From contig NZ_CP060414.2 of NCBI RefSeq assembly GCF_014297595.2, forward strand, positions 2,294,001-2,358,000: a DNA stretch of 64,000 bases, written 5' to 3'. The notes beneath the pieces are model-generated. The model was not told the DNA's origin and made no database searches. It saw only the letters and a program-made list of their open reading frames with translations. The DNA is from Neisseria musculi (GTDB taxonomy: Bacteria > Pseudomonadota > Gammaproteobacteria > Burkholderiales > Neisseriaceae). Of the stretch, positions 1 to 8,045 are shown one piece after another. Both the position numbers and the translations under genes were made by a program. Position 1 is the first letter of the stretch. Every line of letters starts with the position of its first letter.

Positions 1-277
1 GGCGGGCGAACACTTCGCGGCTGGTGAGCGTCCACTCAAACTGGCGCACAAACTCGTCAAAGTGGTGCTGCACCACGCGGTAGAGGTTGATGAATTGGCC
101 ATTGAGGTCGTTGAGCACTTCGCACTTGGCCGGCTGCGGCCGCATAAAAAACAGCGCCGCGCCGCCGGCGAACAGCTCGACATAGCATTGATGCTCGGGA
201 AACAAGGGCAGCAGGTGTTTGGCCAGGCGGCGTTTGCCGCCCATCCACGGCACGAGCGGTTGCGGTTTGGGTGTCAT
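1..277 (-). CDS. DNA adenine methylase, N-terminal part (runs off the left edge)
   Basis: Partial reading frame of 92 codons that continues beyond base 1. The protein begins with PWMGGKRR and then VELFAGGAALFF, the SAM-binding motif I region of D12-class (Dam-type) N6-adenine methyltransferases. LNDLNGQF corresponds to the usual ND.N segment. A good ribosome site (AGGAG) lies 7 bases before the ATG. It faces the same way as the Mu-like early genes to its right, so it is probably a phage methylase that protects or marks phage DNA (inference). The catalytic DPPY motif would lie outside the window, so I cannot say whether the gene is intact. Confidence 0.85.
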   Translation of the reverse strand, partial: MTPKPQPLVPWMGGKRRLAKHLLPLFPEHQCYVELFAGGAALFFMRPQPAKCEVLNDLNGQFINLYRVVQHHFDEFVRQFEWTLTSREVFAR

Positions 278-285
278 TCTGACTC

Positions 286-310
286 CTTATATATATTATA
301 TATATATAAG
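286..310. repeat. AT-only near-palindrome
   Basis: Alternating T and A bases form a 25-bp near-perfect inverted repeat just upstream of the methylase start. It may be a promoter or operator region or simply a cruciform-prone tract. The rest of 311-443 shows no gene. Confidence 0.4.
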
Positions 311-443
311 AATAAAAACGGCACTCGCGGCGCTCGGTTATACCTAAAATTCCCGGAGTTAGGCTTTATTACCCCCCCTTGCCTTTTAAGCCGGTGTTCC
401 AAGGCATGCTGCCTTTTTCAAACATTCCGGTTCGGCCGGTCAG

Positions 444-605
444 TCATTTATTGCGTTTGCACATGGCCGAAATATTTCCTTTGCTCAAATTCCGGCCGAA
501 TCGTTCGTTAAAGGCATCGGTCAACTCTTGCCGGCTCATACTGCAATTGGATTTCAGAAACTCTTTTTCCTTTTCGCTGTATTCAATCCGACTAAGCCTA
601 GCCAT
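444..605 (-). CDS. Small phage protein, 53 aa, possible DNA-binding domain
   Basis: A 53-codon frame with a start at 605 and a GAGAAG ribosome site. Its ATG overlaps the end of the preceding broken gene, as in tightly packed phage early operons. The sequence (EYSEKEKEFLKSNC, then SRQELTDAFNERFGR) looks like the short helical N-terminal unit found in front of some phage HNH endonucleases and in stand-alone small phage proteins. No catalytic HNH residues are present. The function is unknown. The evidence for a real gene is operon position, ribosome site and family-like composition. Confidence 0.55.
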   Translation of the reverse strand: MARLSRIEYSEKEKEFLKSNCSMSRQELTDAFNERFGRNLSKGNISAMCKRNK

Positions 606-836
606 CTTTCTTCTCAATCATCACAGGCGGTTTAAAGTTTCCAGCGCCATATTCGGCTTTCAGCTTTTCTGACTGTAGCGCTAGGCTGGCTGTATCAATA
701 ATTTTTGCCGCCACCTCATTTACGCCTTAGCTCTGGATATTTCCATTTCCAACTGATCGCCGGTAATGCTTTCGTCATTCAGCCGCTCCAGTGATGCAAA
801 GAGGTGGTTGTTCAAGTCAATTAATCCGTTTTTCAT
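598..836 (-). pseudogene. Mu-like phage hypothetical gene, frameshifted
   Basis: A strong AGGAGG ribosome site precedes the ATG at 836. The first 38 codons read [19 protein letters not shown]... to ISRAKA and then hit TAA. Removing one base of the frame difference at that point continues smoothly as [17 protein letters not shown]... to a stop at 598. This is the expected layout of a conserved early protein of Mu-like Neisseria prophages (from memory of such proteins, not a search). A single missing G in GCG-GTA would explain the break. Its start overlaps the stop of the gene to its right. Confidence 0.7.
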
Positions 837-1048
837 CACGCTGCCTCCTGGTTTGCTACTGCTAAATCACTGCTGCTCAGGCATCTCAAGGCCGTCTGCA
901 CCACATCGGCTTCGGTGTCGGCTTTATCAGCCGATACCATCAGCAGGATAAAATACCCGTGGATGCTGTTCAGCTCGCAGCAGAGATAGCCCGCCCGCTC
1001 GCGCCAAACTTTGGCCTTGATGTTGCTGTAATCACGTTCTACGCGCAT
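836..1048 (-). CDS. Mu-like phage hypothetical protein, 70 aa
   Basis: The 70-residue frame overlaps its neighbours on both sides by a few bases (ATGA-type junctions), which is characteristic of a co-translated phage early operon. No domain is recognised. The sequence contains paired cysteines (YLCCELNS) and a hydrophobic centre (YFILLMV). It probably belongs to the same accessory early module as the genes on either side. The function is unknown. Confidence 0.6.
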   Translation of the reverse strand: MRVERDYSNIKAKVWRERAGYLCCELNSIHGYFILLMVSADKADTEADVVQTALRCLSSSDLAVANQEAA

Positions 1049-1230
1049 TTATTTTCCCCTTCCTCACTCAACCGGTAAGTTACCAACACACGGCTTTCGA
1101 TTTCGCCGCGACGCTCCATTTTTGCCAACTCTGCCTTCACTTCCGCCAGCGGCCAACGCAGCACGTCGGCGATAAATTCGGCAGAACACGGGTAATGACT
1201 TACCAGCAGGTCTGATATACGGTGTGTCAT
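1039..1230 (-). CDS. Small winged-helix-like phage protein
   Basis: I start this gene at the ATG at 1230, because that ATG overlaps the stop of the upstream gene (ATGA). The upstream in-frame ATG at 1260 lies inside the neighbour. The 63-residue product has the pattern of a winged helix-turn-helix: SAEFIADVLRWPLAEVKAEL is a helix-turn-recognition helix, followed by RGEIESRVLVTYRL as the wing. Small proteins of this type occur in Mu-like early regions. A DNA-binding role is inferred from fold pattern only. Confidence 0.65.
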   Translation of the reverse strand: MTHRISDLLVSHYPCSAEFIADVLRWPLAEVKAELAKMERRGEIESRVLVTYRLSEEGENKCA

Positions 1231-1484
1231 TTGTATGCCTCCGCATCGCCGCGCACCCAATCAAAGTCCTCTTGCTCATAGGCCTTCAGCATCTCGCGTA
1301 CCGCATCGTCGGCTTCGCGCTGCTTGGCGGCCATCAGGGCGGCGGTGTCGTCGCTGCCCTGTTATTCCGATGCCGCATACTGGGCGGGTGGCGGACTGTA
1401 AGGCTGGTCGTCCGCCTTGCTTTGGCAGCCGAGTACCAGTGCAATGGCAAATCCGAAAACCATTTTTTCAACAAAATCAGCCAT
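1227..1484 (-). pseudogene. Small phage lipoprotein gene with an in-frame stop
   Basis: From the ATG at 1484 the frame encodes a short hydrophobic leader (MVFGFAIALVLGC) with a plausible lipobox cysteine. A TAA at 1362-1364 follows after 42 residues. The same frame continues for 43 codons beyond it to TGA at 1227-1229, with normal charged composition (DFDWVRGDAEAYK). I infer one 85-codon gene broken by a nonsense change. Its start follows the MuB-like stop by one base, and its end overlaps the next start. The alternative is two short genes, but no second start with a ribosome site is evident. Confidence 0.6.
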
Positions 1485-1485
1485 C

Positions 1486-2062
1486 TCACACCCCCTTAAC
1501 CACATCGGCATCAACATCAAACCCCAGCTCGGCCGCTTGGTTCATGGCCGCGCTTACCAGATTGTTGACCGCCAGCGGATAGAGCAGGCTGTTCAGCTCT
1601 GTGCCTTTGGCCGTTCGGCTTTTAACGGTCAAGCGTTCGGCACCGCATCAATCGCGCTTTGGTCTAATACCTTGCTGTAATCCGCGCCGACTCGGGCAAA
1701 CTTGTGTTTCAGATAGCCTTCCAGCTTGCCGTCGGTCAGCGGCAACAGCGTTACCACTTCGCAGCGCTGCACCACTTCGCGCACGTTCGGGTTGTTTTCG
1801 CTGAGTTTTTGCGCCAGCTCGGTTTGGCCGATTAACACAATGCCCAGCAGGCGTTCAAAGCCGTGTTTTAATTCAAAAAACCGTTTCAGGTGTTTCAGTG
1901 TGGGGATAGGCAGGCTGAGGGCTTCTTCGATTACCAACACATGCTTGTTGCCCGCCTTGGCGCTTTCGGCCAGGGCGCGGTGGATTTGGGCAAACCGTGC
2001 TTCGGGGCTGCGCTTGGGCGACACATTCGGGGCCACCGCGGCTAAAATCGCTTCGGCGATTG
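1486..2062 (-). pseudogene. MuB-like transposition ATPase, C-terminal half, frameshifted
   Basis: Reading leftward, the frame encodes HRALAESAKAGNKHVLVIEE (Walker B-like VLVIEEA), then ...LGIVLIGQTEL, REVVQRCEVVTLLPL and GYLKHKF. This is the C-terminal half of the AAA ATPase that works with the MuA transposase in Mu-like phages: MuB binds target DNA and activates MuA. The Walker A half is missing, because the gene stops abruptly near 2062 against the oppositely oriented portal gene. Near 1650 a frameshift interrupts it, after which RLTVKSRTAKGTEL... continues to the real stop at 1486. It cannot encode a working ATPase. Confidence 0.8.
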
Positions 2063-2065
2063 CCG

Positions 2066-2705
2066 CAGTGAAATCAACATCGCCTTGCTCGGCCAAGACC
2101 AGACCACCGATAAAGACACCAACCACGCCAGCGCGGCGGCGGGCTTGGAAGTGACCGACGACATCCGCGATGCCGACAGCCGCATCGTGGAGGACACGTT
2201 TAACCGATTGATTGAATGGGTGGTGGAGCTGAACTTCGGCAATGTGTCCGCGCCCAAGTTTGAATTGTTTGAAAACGAAGAGAGCGGCACCAAAGAGCGT
2301 GCCGAGTGCGACAAAACGCTGGCCGATTCGGGTGTGCGCTTCACGCCGCAATATTGGAAACGCACCTACGGTCTGGAAGACGGCGATATTGCGGAAACAG
2401 ACGCGGCGGCGTTCAGGCAGCCTGCCAAACCGCCTGCCGACTTTGCCGAGCATGACCACACCGATGCAGGCTTAATCATCGACACCCTCGCGCCCGACGC
2501 AGGCCGTCTGAATGCGCAAGGCCAAGCATTGACGGCGGCTTTGGTAAACGAAATCCAAAAAGGCGAAACCCAAGACAACATCCTCGACCGTCTGGCCGAA
2601 GCCTTCCCGAACATGGACGATGCCGACCTGCAAAACGAGCTGGCGCGCGTACTGTTCCTGTCCGAACTGGTCGGCCGAATTGAAGCCAGCGGAGAATTGG
2701 CATGA
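2066..2705 (+). pseudogene. Mu gp29-like portal protein (DUF935), C-terminal fragment
   Basis: The open frame SEINIALLGQDQTTD... through NRLIEWVVELNFG and QYWKRTYGLEDGDI to a stop at 2705 matches the C-terminal part of the DUF935 portal protein of Mu-like phages. The N-terminal half is absent: the coding sequence begins at the junction with the MuB fragment around 2062-2069. Its last codons overlap the start of the F-like gene by 4 bases, the normal phage arrangement. The portal forms the DNA entry ring of the capsid, but this fragment should be non-functional. Confidence 0.8.
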
Positions 2706-3550
2706 ATCCCGAAGACATCAAAGCCGTGTTCGGTATGCAGCCCGAAGCCGCCGTGGCCTATCTGAAGCAAAAAGGCCATCAGGTATCGTGGGACTGGCAG
2801 GATATGCTTGATGATGCCCATGCTACCGCCTTGACCGTCGCCAAAACCGCAGGCATGGATGTGGCCGACGATATCTATGATGCCGTGGTGCGCGCCGCCG
2901 AAAACGGCGAAACACTCACTGAGTTCAGCCGACAGCTCACACCCGTTCTGCAAGGCAAAGGCTGGTGGGGGCGTAAAGAGGTGTCCAATCCCGACACGGG
3001 AGAGGTTCAGACGGCCACGCTCGGCAGCCCGCACCGCCTGAAAACCATCTACCTCACCAATATGCAGTCGGCCTACGTGGCCGGACGCTATGCCGAAATG
3101 ATGGATTCGGCAGACACACACCCGTATTGGCAATATGTGGCCGTCAACAACAGCCGCACCCGCGAAAGCCACCGCCTGCTGCACGGCAAGGTGTACGCCG
3201 CCACTGACCCGGTTTGGGATACCCGCTATCCGCCGCTGGATTACCGTTGCCGCTGCCGCGTCAAACCGCTCTCCGAAGCGCGCGTTGCCGACAACGGCGG
3301 CAAAACCCTGCAATTATCCGGCCGGATCGCCGCCGGCATCAGCACCCAGATCGGAAACGGCTTTGCCCGTATCGGCAGTAATAAAAAATATGCCGCCATC
3401 CACCACCTCGGCGGCCAAGCCGGGCGCGGCAGGAAAGTCAAAATCGAGCCACGCCCCTACCTGCCCATCAACGGAGCAGGACAACTGCAAAAAGGAGCAG
3501 AGTCTGCCCTGCTCGACATCGCCCTAAAATCCCTCAGCAAAGGATTGTGA
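2702..3550 (+). CDS. In-frame fusion of Mu gpF-like head protein and gpG-like virion morphogenesis protein
   Basis: The uninterrupted 282-residue frame begins as a Mu gpF/SPP1 gp7-type minor head protein (MNPEDIKAVFGMQ; later LTNMQSAYVAGRYAEMM, NNSRTRESHRLLHGKVY and YPPLDYRCRCRVKPLSEAR, about residues 1-197). From RVADNGGKTLQLSGRIA onward (about 198-282) it is the C-terminal part of the gpG-like tail/virion morphogenesis protein. The relic at 34.4-35.6 kb still has the pieces that are missing here: the rest of F, a 69-aa gene and the start of G. So this copy arose by an in-frame deletion of about 0.7 kb. It lies within phage debris, so the fused product is probably not functional. Confidence 0.8.
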   Translation: MNPEDIKAVFGMQPEAAVAYLKQKGHQVSWDWQDMLDDAHATALTVAKTAGMDVADDIYDAVVRAAENGETLTEFSRQLTPVLQGKGWWGRKEVSNPDTGEVQTATLGSPHRLKTIYLTNMQSAYVAGRYAEMMDSADTHPYWQYVAVNNSRTRESHRLLHGKVYAATDPVWDTRYPPLDYRCRCRVKPLSEARVADNGGKTLQLSGRIAAGISTQIGNGFARIGSNKKYAAIHHLGGQAGRGRKVKIEPRPYLPINGAGQLQKGAESALLDIALKSLSKGL

Positions 3551-3559
3551 GCATCAAAA

Positions 3560-3588
3560 AACGGGCCAAATCAGCCCGTTCATTTTTA
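3560..3588 (+). terminator. Rho-independent terminator after the phage F-G gene
   Basis: The stem AACGGGC...GCCCGTT is followed by CATTTTTAT. The same hairpin and flank recur after the G-like gene in both other Mu relics (about 25875 and 35593), so it belongs to the phage module. Confidence 0.7.
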
Positions 3589-3698
3589 TTTCACTGTGTG
3601 CAACAGCATTACAAATCCGCCATCCCACATCAACCCAACCAGTCCCGCCTAATCCCATTTATCTCACAGACCACTATATATTTATCTCACTTGGTTTT

Positions 3699-3854
3699 AC
3701 AATGCGCCGATGGAGGGTTTCACACTGAAACATGAACGGATTAGTTTAAACTTAAAAAAGTCGGGTTCTGTAGTCGACAGAGCCCGGCTTGAAAAGGCTG
3801 TTTGAGAAAGATTCTTAACTTGTCTAAGTATTGGGGGATAGTTCACAGCTTTCA
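3699..3854 (+). repeat. IS3-family transposase tail remnant (copy 1 of an inverted pair)
   Basis: About 156 bp, nearly identical to the reverse complement of 10180-10335. The sense strand encodes CNAPMEGF-like residues followed by TLKHERI. This resembles the GNCWDNAPMEGF region of IS3-family OrfB integrases; the longer copy at 10.2 kb supplies the GNCWDN part. It abuts the end of the Mu relic. The two copies face each other across the 3.9-10.2 kb block. Confidence 0.65.
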
Positions 3855-3878
3855 GACGGCCTTGTTTACAGCCAACCT

Positions 3879-4352
3879 TTACGGTTTGCCCCATTCAGAA
3901 TACGGATGTTTGCTTAAATAAGCATTGGTAAATTTGCCGTCTGATGTGATTTCCCTGCCCAACCATTGCGGTTTGGCAAATGCTGCATCTTCGCCTAGTA
4001 ACTCCAGCTCTGCCACGACTAATGGAGCGTTGTCGCCGAAATATTCATCGATTTCAAACACAAAACCCCGATAATCAATTTTATAACGCCGCTTTTCGAG
4101 TTTAAACAGACACATGGTCTGCATCATCGTTTCAGCGTGCGGCAGCGGGATTTCATATTCAAATTCGCTGCGGGCAACATCTGAAATATAGCCTTTCAAC
4201 GTGAGCCATGCACGGTTGCCGATGATGCGTACGCGTATGGTGCACTCTTTTTCCACACTCAGATAACCCTGGCGCATGGTTTCCGGCTCACCCGCCTGCG
4301 CGCGCCAATCATTGTTTTTTAAGAGAAAACGGCGTTCGATTTCAATGGTCAT
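3879..4352 (-). CDS. CYTH-domain protein (triphosphate-binding; class IV adenylate cyclase / triphosphatase fold)
   Basis: The protein starts MTIEIERRFLL, the ExExK-like signature of CYTH proteins that bind triphosphates and divalent metal in a beta-tunnel. Further acidic and basic strands follow (RQGYLS, TIRVRIIGNRAWLTLKG, YEIP, KRRYKI, FEIDEYFG, VVAELEL). The 157-residue length fits single-domain bacterial CYTH proteins, many of which hydrolyse inorganic or organic triphosphates. I chose the ATG at 4352 because the signature must be N-terminal; an upstream in-frame ATG lies near the end of hemJ. It is probably co-transcribed with hemJ upstream. The substrate cannot be deduced from sequence. 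Confidence 0.85.
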   Translation of the reverse strand: MTIEIERRFLLKNNDWRAQAGEPETMRQGYLSVEKECTIRVRIIGNRAWLTLKGYISDVARSEFEYEIPLPHAETMMQTMCLFKLEKRRYKIDYRGFVFEIDEYFGDNAPLVVAELELLGEDAAFAKPQWLGREITSDGKFTNAYLSKHPYSEWGKP

Positions 4353-4378
4353 GTTTTCAGACGGCCTCAAAGGGATAA

Positions 4379-4801
4379 TCAAAACGGTTTGAACACCACC
4401 AGATACAACGCAGCAACCATAATTACCACGGGGATTTCGTTAAATACGCGGAACCATTTGTGGGAATAACGGTTGCGGTTGTCTTGAAAATCCAAAAGCA
4501 GGCGGTAGCAATAGAAGTGGTAGCCTAACAGCACCACTCCCAACGTTACTTTGGTATGCACCCATCCCATGCCCCACCAGCCGGCGGCAAACGGAATCAC
4601 AAAACCCGTCAACACCGCTCCGATACCCAGCGGCGTCATAAATTTAAATAAACGCTCAGCCATGCCTAGCAGGCGCAGATATTCGCTGCGGTTGCCCGCT
4701 TCAACTTGGGCAAGGTTCACATAAATACGCGGCAGGTAAAACAACCCAGCAAACCATGAAATAATAAAAAACACATGCAGCAGTTTGAACCACAAATACA
4801 T
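4379..4801 (-). CDS. hemJ: HemJ-type protoporphyrinogen IX oxidase (UPF0093 membrane protein)
   Basis: A 140-residue protein with four predicted membrane segments. The first contains LLHVFFIISWFAGLFYLPRI with the conserved early histidine, and a central WVHTKVTLGVVLL segment carries the conserved lysine. Both residues are needed in characterised HemJ proteins. It would convert protoporphyrinogen IX to protoporphyrin IX in the inner membrane during haem synthesis. Size and pattern match the family. The start at 4801 places the first membrane helix at the N-terminus; an in-frame ATG 10 codons upstream adds only a non-hydrophobic stretch. It is followed by the CYTH gene with a short gap. Confidence 0.85.
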   Translation of the reverse strand: MYLWFKLLHVFFIISWFAGLFYLPRIYVNLAQVEAGNRSEYLRLLGMAERLFKFMTPLGIGAVLTGFVIPFAAGWWGMGWVHTKVTLGVVLLGYHFYCYRLLLDFQDNRNRYSHKWFRVFNEIPVVIMVAALYLVVFKPF

Positions 4802-4926
4802 TTTAGACGGCCTTTGGAAAATAACCGACATATTGTAGCCTTAAAAACTAGTCTAATAGTTAAGATTTGTTTAAAAATACATTATTTTTGATAAAATACA
4901 CTGGATTTACGGAAAGGGAAACCCAA

Positions 4927-5220
4927 ATGATTAAACAATTCGAAATTCACGGCGGTGTGAAAAAAGAGCTGCAAGCCTATCTTGATGCCCAAAACACCGA
5001 TTTGAAAACTGCCATGGACAATGAAACGCTTAACCGCGATGTTGCCGCGATTATCCACAACGGCCTACCCGCTATGGTACGCAAAATCTATTCGCTCGAA
5101 AAAATGCAAACATTTTTTTGGGAAAAGAAAGACTTAATGGTTGAATTTGTTGCCGCCCGCCTGGCTGTTGTCGATAAAAAAACCAAAGGCAGCAAAAACA
5201 CCGGCCGAAAGAAATGCTGA
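4927..5220 (+). CDS. Conserved hypothetical protein, 97 aa
   Basis: I take the ATG at 4927, which follows GGAAAGGG at proper spacing. The longer frame to 4867 has no ribosome site. The product is a small soluble protein that looks mostly helical (GGVKKELQAYLDAQ, DVAAIIHNGLPAMVRKIYSL, MQTFFWEKKDLMVEFVAARLAVV), ending in a lysine-rich tail (KKTKGSKNTGRKKC). I do not recognise a named family. It lies divergently from hemJ in an otherwise housekeeping stretch. Confidence 0.65.
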   Translation: MIKQFEIHGGVKKELQAYLDAQNTDLKTAMDNETLNRDVAAIIHNGLPAMVRKIYSLEKMQTFFWEKKDLMVEFVAARLAVVDKKTKGSKNTGRKKC

Positions 5221-5331
5221 TTAAAATCCCGTTTTAGCTCTGCAGAATAAAAACACAGGTTAAGACTCAATACCAATGAAATACCTCGGGCCGTATCGAA
5301 ACCATATCCGCAACCCAACCCAAGCTGTTCA

Positions 5332-5374
5332 GACGGCCTGCGGCAATATGCAAAGATTGCCGCAGGCCGGATTT
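5332..5374 (+). terminator. Strong hairpin downstream of the 97-aa gene
   Basis: GCCTGCGGCAA...TTGCCGCAGGC forms a long GC-rich stem next to an uptake sequence, followed by GGATTT. It probably terminates the upstream gene. The rest of 5221-5539 holds no gene; a candidate extended -10 (TGTTAGAAT, 5390-5398) for mltA lies there. Confidence 0.55.
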
Positions 5375-5539
5375 AGCCCGTTGATTCTATGTTAGAATGC
5401 CCCCATTTCTGTTTCAGGCCGGCTTAAAACCGACCAAACGGGGAACCGCGCAGCTGCAAAACTTGTCTGCCTTATTTCAAACTTTTAAAACTATGCCGTC
5501 CGAAACCCGCCGTTTCAGACGGCCTTATCACACAACACT

Positions 5540-6886
5540 ATGAACCGTAAAAATTTTTACCGTATCGCCTTGTTGGGCATTACCGCTGCTGTTTTAGCCG
5601 CCTGCGGCACCAAAAAAACCAAGCCCGGCATCGCTGTTCCCCCCGTACAGCAACCGCCCGCGCCGCCGGTAATACAGGGCGAACCGCTGCCCGCCGGCAC
5701 ACCCGCTCCGGAGGGCTTCGTGCATTCTCCCGGCGGCGGTGCCAGCTACAAAGCCGTGTCCCACAACACCATGCCGCAATGGAACGAACAAAACTTTGCC
5801 GACAGCCTGCGTTCGTTCCGTCTCGGTTGCGAAAAACTGCAAGCACAGCCCAATTGGCGAAACGTGTGCGCCCAAGCTGCGCAAACGCCCTATAAAAACG
5901 CCGAAGCCAAAGCTTTTTTCGAGCAGTATTTCACCCCCTGGCAGGTGAGCGGCAACGGCAGCCTTGCCGGCACCGTAACCGGCTATTATGAACCCGTGCT
6001 TTTGGGCGATTCGAACAACACCCGCAACGCGCGCTTTCCCATCTACGGCATTCCCAATGATTTTATTTCGGTTGATCTGCCCGCTTCGCTGCGCAACAGC
6101 AAAGCCACCGTGCGTATCCGCCAAACCGGCCCCAACAAAGGTGTAATCGATGCCGCCGGCCCTTATTCGGCCAACCTTTCACAATTTCCGCTTACCGCGC
6201 GCAGCCGGGCATTGAAAGGCCGTTTTTCCGGCAACCGCTTTGTGCCTTATTACACCCGCGCCCAGATTAACGGTGGTGCGCTTGACGGCAAAGCGCCGAT
6301 ACTGGGCTATGCCGAAGACCCGGTGGAGCTGTTTTTTCTGCACATTCAAGGTTCCGGCCGTCTGAAAACCCCTGCGGGCAACCATATCCGCGTGGGCTTT
6401 GCCGATAAAAACGAACATCCCTATGTTTCGATAGGCCGTTACATGGCCGACAAAGGCTACCTGCCGCTGGCGCAAACCACGATGCAGGGCATCAAAGAAT
6501 ATATGCGCCGCAACCCGCAGCGGCTGGCCGAAGTGTTGGGGCAAAACCCCAGCTATGTGTTTTTCCGCCCGCTGCCGGGCAATGACGATGGCCCGGTCGG
6601 CGCACTCGGTACCCCGCTAATGGGCCAGTATGCCGGTGCTGTCGACCGCCATTACATCACGTTGGGCGCACCGCTGTTTGTGGCCACCACCCACCCCGAC
6701 AGCAACTACGCCCTCAACCGCCTGATTATGGCGCAGGATACCGGCAGCGCAATCAAAGGCGCGGTGCGGGTGGATTATTTCTGGGGCTACGGCGATGAAG
6801 CCGGCGCAGTGGCGGGCAAACAGAAACACAAAGGCTATGTGTGGCAGCTTCTCCCCAACGGCATCATGCCCGAATACCGCCCTTAA
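5540..6886 (+). CDS. mltA: Membrane-bound lytic murein transglycosylase A
   Basis: The 448-residue protein has a lipoprotein signal: MNRKNFYRIALLG, then a hydrophobic stretch ending LAACGTK, where C is the acylated cysteine. A proline-rich linker follows, then the MltA barrel with GTVTGYYEPVLLG, FPLTARSRAL and FFLHIQGSGRL. The C-terminal 3D domain includes QDTGSAIKGAVRVDYFWGYG with its catalytic aspartates. MltA cleaves peptidoglycan strands to 1,6-anhydromuropeptides at the inner face of the outer membrane. The meningococcal homologue is the surface antigen GNA33. It is transcribed alone and ends at a bidirectional uptake-sequence hairpin shared with the convergent antiporter gene. Confidence 0.95.
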   Translation: MNRKNFYRIALLGITAAVLAACGTKKTKPGIAVPPVQQPPAPPVIQGEPLPAGTPAPEGFVHSPGGGASYKAVSHNTMPQWNEQNFADSLRSFRLGCEKLQAQPNWRNVCAQAAQTPYKNAEAKAFFEQYFTPWQVSGNGSLAGTVTGYYEPVLLGDSNNTRNARFPIYGIPNDFISVDLPASLRNSKATVRIRQTGPNKGVIDAAGPYSANLSQFPLTARSRALKGRFSGNRFVPYYTRAQINGGALDGKAPILGYAEDPVELFFLHIQGSGRLKTPAGNHIRVGFADKNEHPYVSIGRYMADKGYLPLAQTTMQGIKEYMRRNPQRLAEVLGQNPSYVFFRPLPGNDDGPVGALGTPLMGQYAGAVDRHYITLGAPLFVATTHPDSNYALNRLIMAQDTGSAIKGAVRVDYFWGYGDEAGAVAGKQKHKGYVWQLLPNGIMPEYRP

Positions 6887-6902
6887 GGTTTCGGTTTGAT
6901 TA

Positions 6903-6938
6903 AAAAAAGCCGTCTGAAATATTTTTCAGACGGCTTTT
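6903..6938. terminator. Bidirectional terminator made of paired uptake sequences
   Basis: GCCGTCTGAAA and its reverse complement flank a short loop, with A-run before and T-run after. It sits between the convergent mltA and calcium/proton antiporter genes and can serve both. Confidence 0.85.
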
Positions 6939-6965
6939 GTGTTTACCCAAGCAAGAAGGGGGAGG

Positions 6966-8045
6966 TTACGGCACAATCACGGTAAACACATACGCGGCCA
7001 TGCCCACCAGCAACACCACGCCGTAGAGCATATTGGTGCGACCGTGGTTGAGTGAAAGCATGACGGTGAAAATTGAAAGTGCCAACAATACCATGGCTTT
7101 TAGATCCAGGCCTAAAACCATGTTGATATCAAACAGCAGGCACACGATTACCACGGCGGGAATGGTGAGGCCGATGCTGGCCAGTGCCGAGCCTAAAGCC
7201 AGATTGATGCTGGTTTGCAGGCGGTTGCGGCGGGCGGCTTTGAGTGCGGCCAAGCCTTCGGGCAACAGTACCACGGCAGCAATAATCACGCCCACCAATG
7301 CTTTGGGCGCGCCCAAATCGGTCACAATGCCTTCCACCGCAGGGGAGAGTGCTTTGGCCAGCAACACCACAATACCCAAGCAAATAATCAAGAAAATCAG
7401 GCTGGTTAAGGCAACTTTCATCGAGGGCGGCTCGACATGGTGGCTTTGGTCGTCGTCATCGGCGAGAAAATAATCACGGTGGCGTATGGTTTGCACCATG
7501 ATAAACGAGCTGTACAACACCAACGATGCAACGGCCACAAACACAAGTTGGGCGGCGTTGTAGGTGGGGCCTTCGGTGCTGGTGGTGAAGTTGGGCAGCA
7601 CTAACGTGAGCGTGAGAATGGCCACCAGGGTTACCAGCGCGGTGGTGGCCGATTTTTGGCCGAAAAACTGTTCGCGGTGCTTTAAGCCGCCAATCAGCAG
7701 ACACCCTCCCAAAATACCGTTTAAAATCAGCATAATGGCAGCGAAAACTGTGTCGCGCGCCAAATAGGCGGCATTGTCGCCGCCCGCAACCATCAATGAA
7801 ACAATCAATGCTACTTCGATAACGGTAATCGCCAGTGCCAGAATAATGGTGCCGAACGGCTCGCCGACTTTGTGTGCCACCACTTCAGCATGATGCACAG
7901 CCGAGAGTACGCTGCCGATAAGCAAAATGCCGCCGGCGATTTGCAGCCAGCCGCTGTCTTTAATGCCGATAAAGTAAAGGCCCCAAGCCAAAACGGGCAG
8001 GGCGAGCGACCACAGGGGAAGCTGTGTGTGCGGGTGTGAAGCCAT
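6966..8045 (-). CDS. chaA: ChaA-type calcium/cation:proton antiporter
   Basis: The 359-residue polytopic protein has about 11 hydrophobic segments. Two related motifs mark the CaCA exchanger family: GEPFGTIILALAITVIEVAL in the first half, with the conserved glutamate, and LLPEGLAALKAA...LALGSALASIGLTIP in the second. The central loop is acidic (ADDDDQSHH), a likely cation-sensing or binding loop as in ChaA. The protein would exchange cytoplasmic Ca2+ (or Na+/K+) for protons across the inner membrane. Monocistronic and convergent with mltA. The family is certain; the preferred ion is not. Confidence 0.9.
   Translation of the reverse strand: MASHPHTQLPLWSLALPVLAWGLYFIGIKDSGWLQIAGGILLIGSVLSAVHHAEVVAHKVGEPFGTIILALAITVIEVALIVSLMVAGGDNAAYLARDTVFAAIMLILNGILGGCLLIGGLKHREQFFGQKSATTALVTLVAILTLTLVLPNFTTSTEGPTYNAAQLVFVAVASLVLYSSFIMVQTIRHRDYFLADDDDQSHHVEPPSMKVALTSLIFLIICLGIVVLLAKALSPAVEGIVTDLGAPKALVGVIIAAVVLLPEGLAALKAARRNRLQTSINLALGSALASIGLTIPAVVIVCLLFDINMVLGLDLKAMVLLALSIFTVMLSLNHGRTNMLYGVVLLVGMAAYVFTVIVP

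Noticed and set aside
5054..5062. TTATCCACA, a perfect DnaA box; another lies in rsgA near 12133
   Set aside because: Isolated boxes inside coding sequence 7 kb apart, with no cluster or AT-rich unwinding region, do not make an origin.
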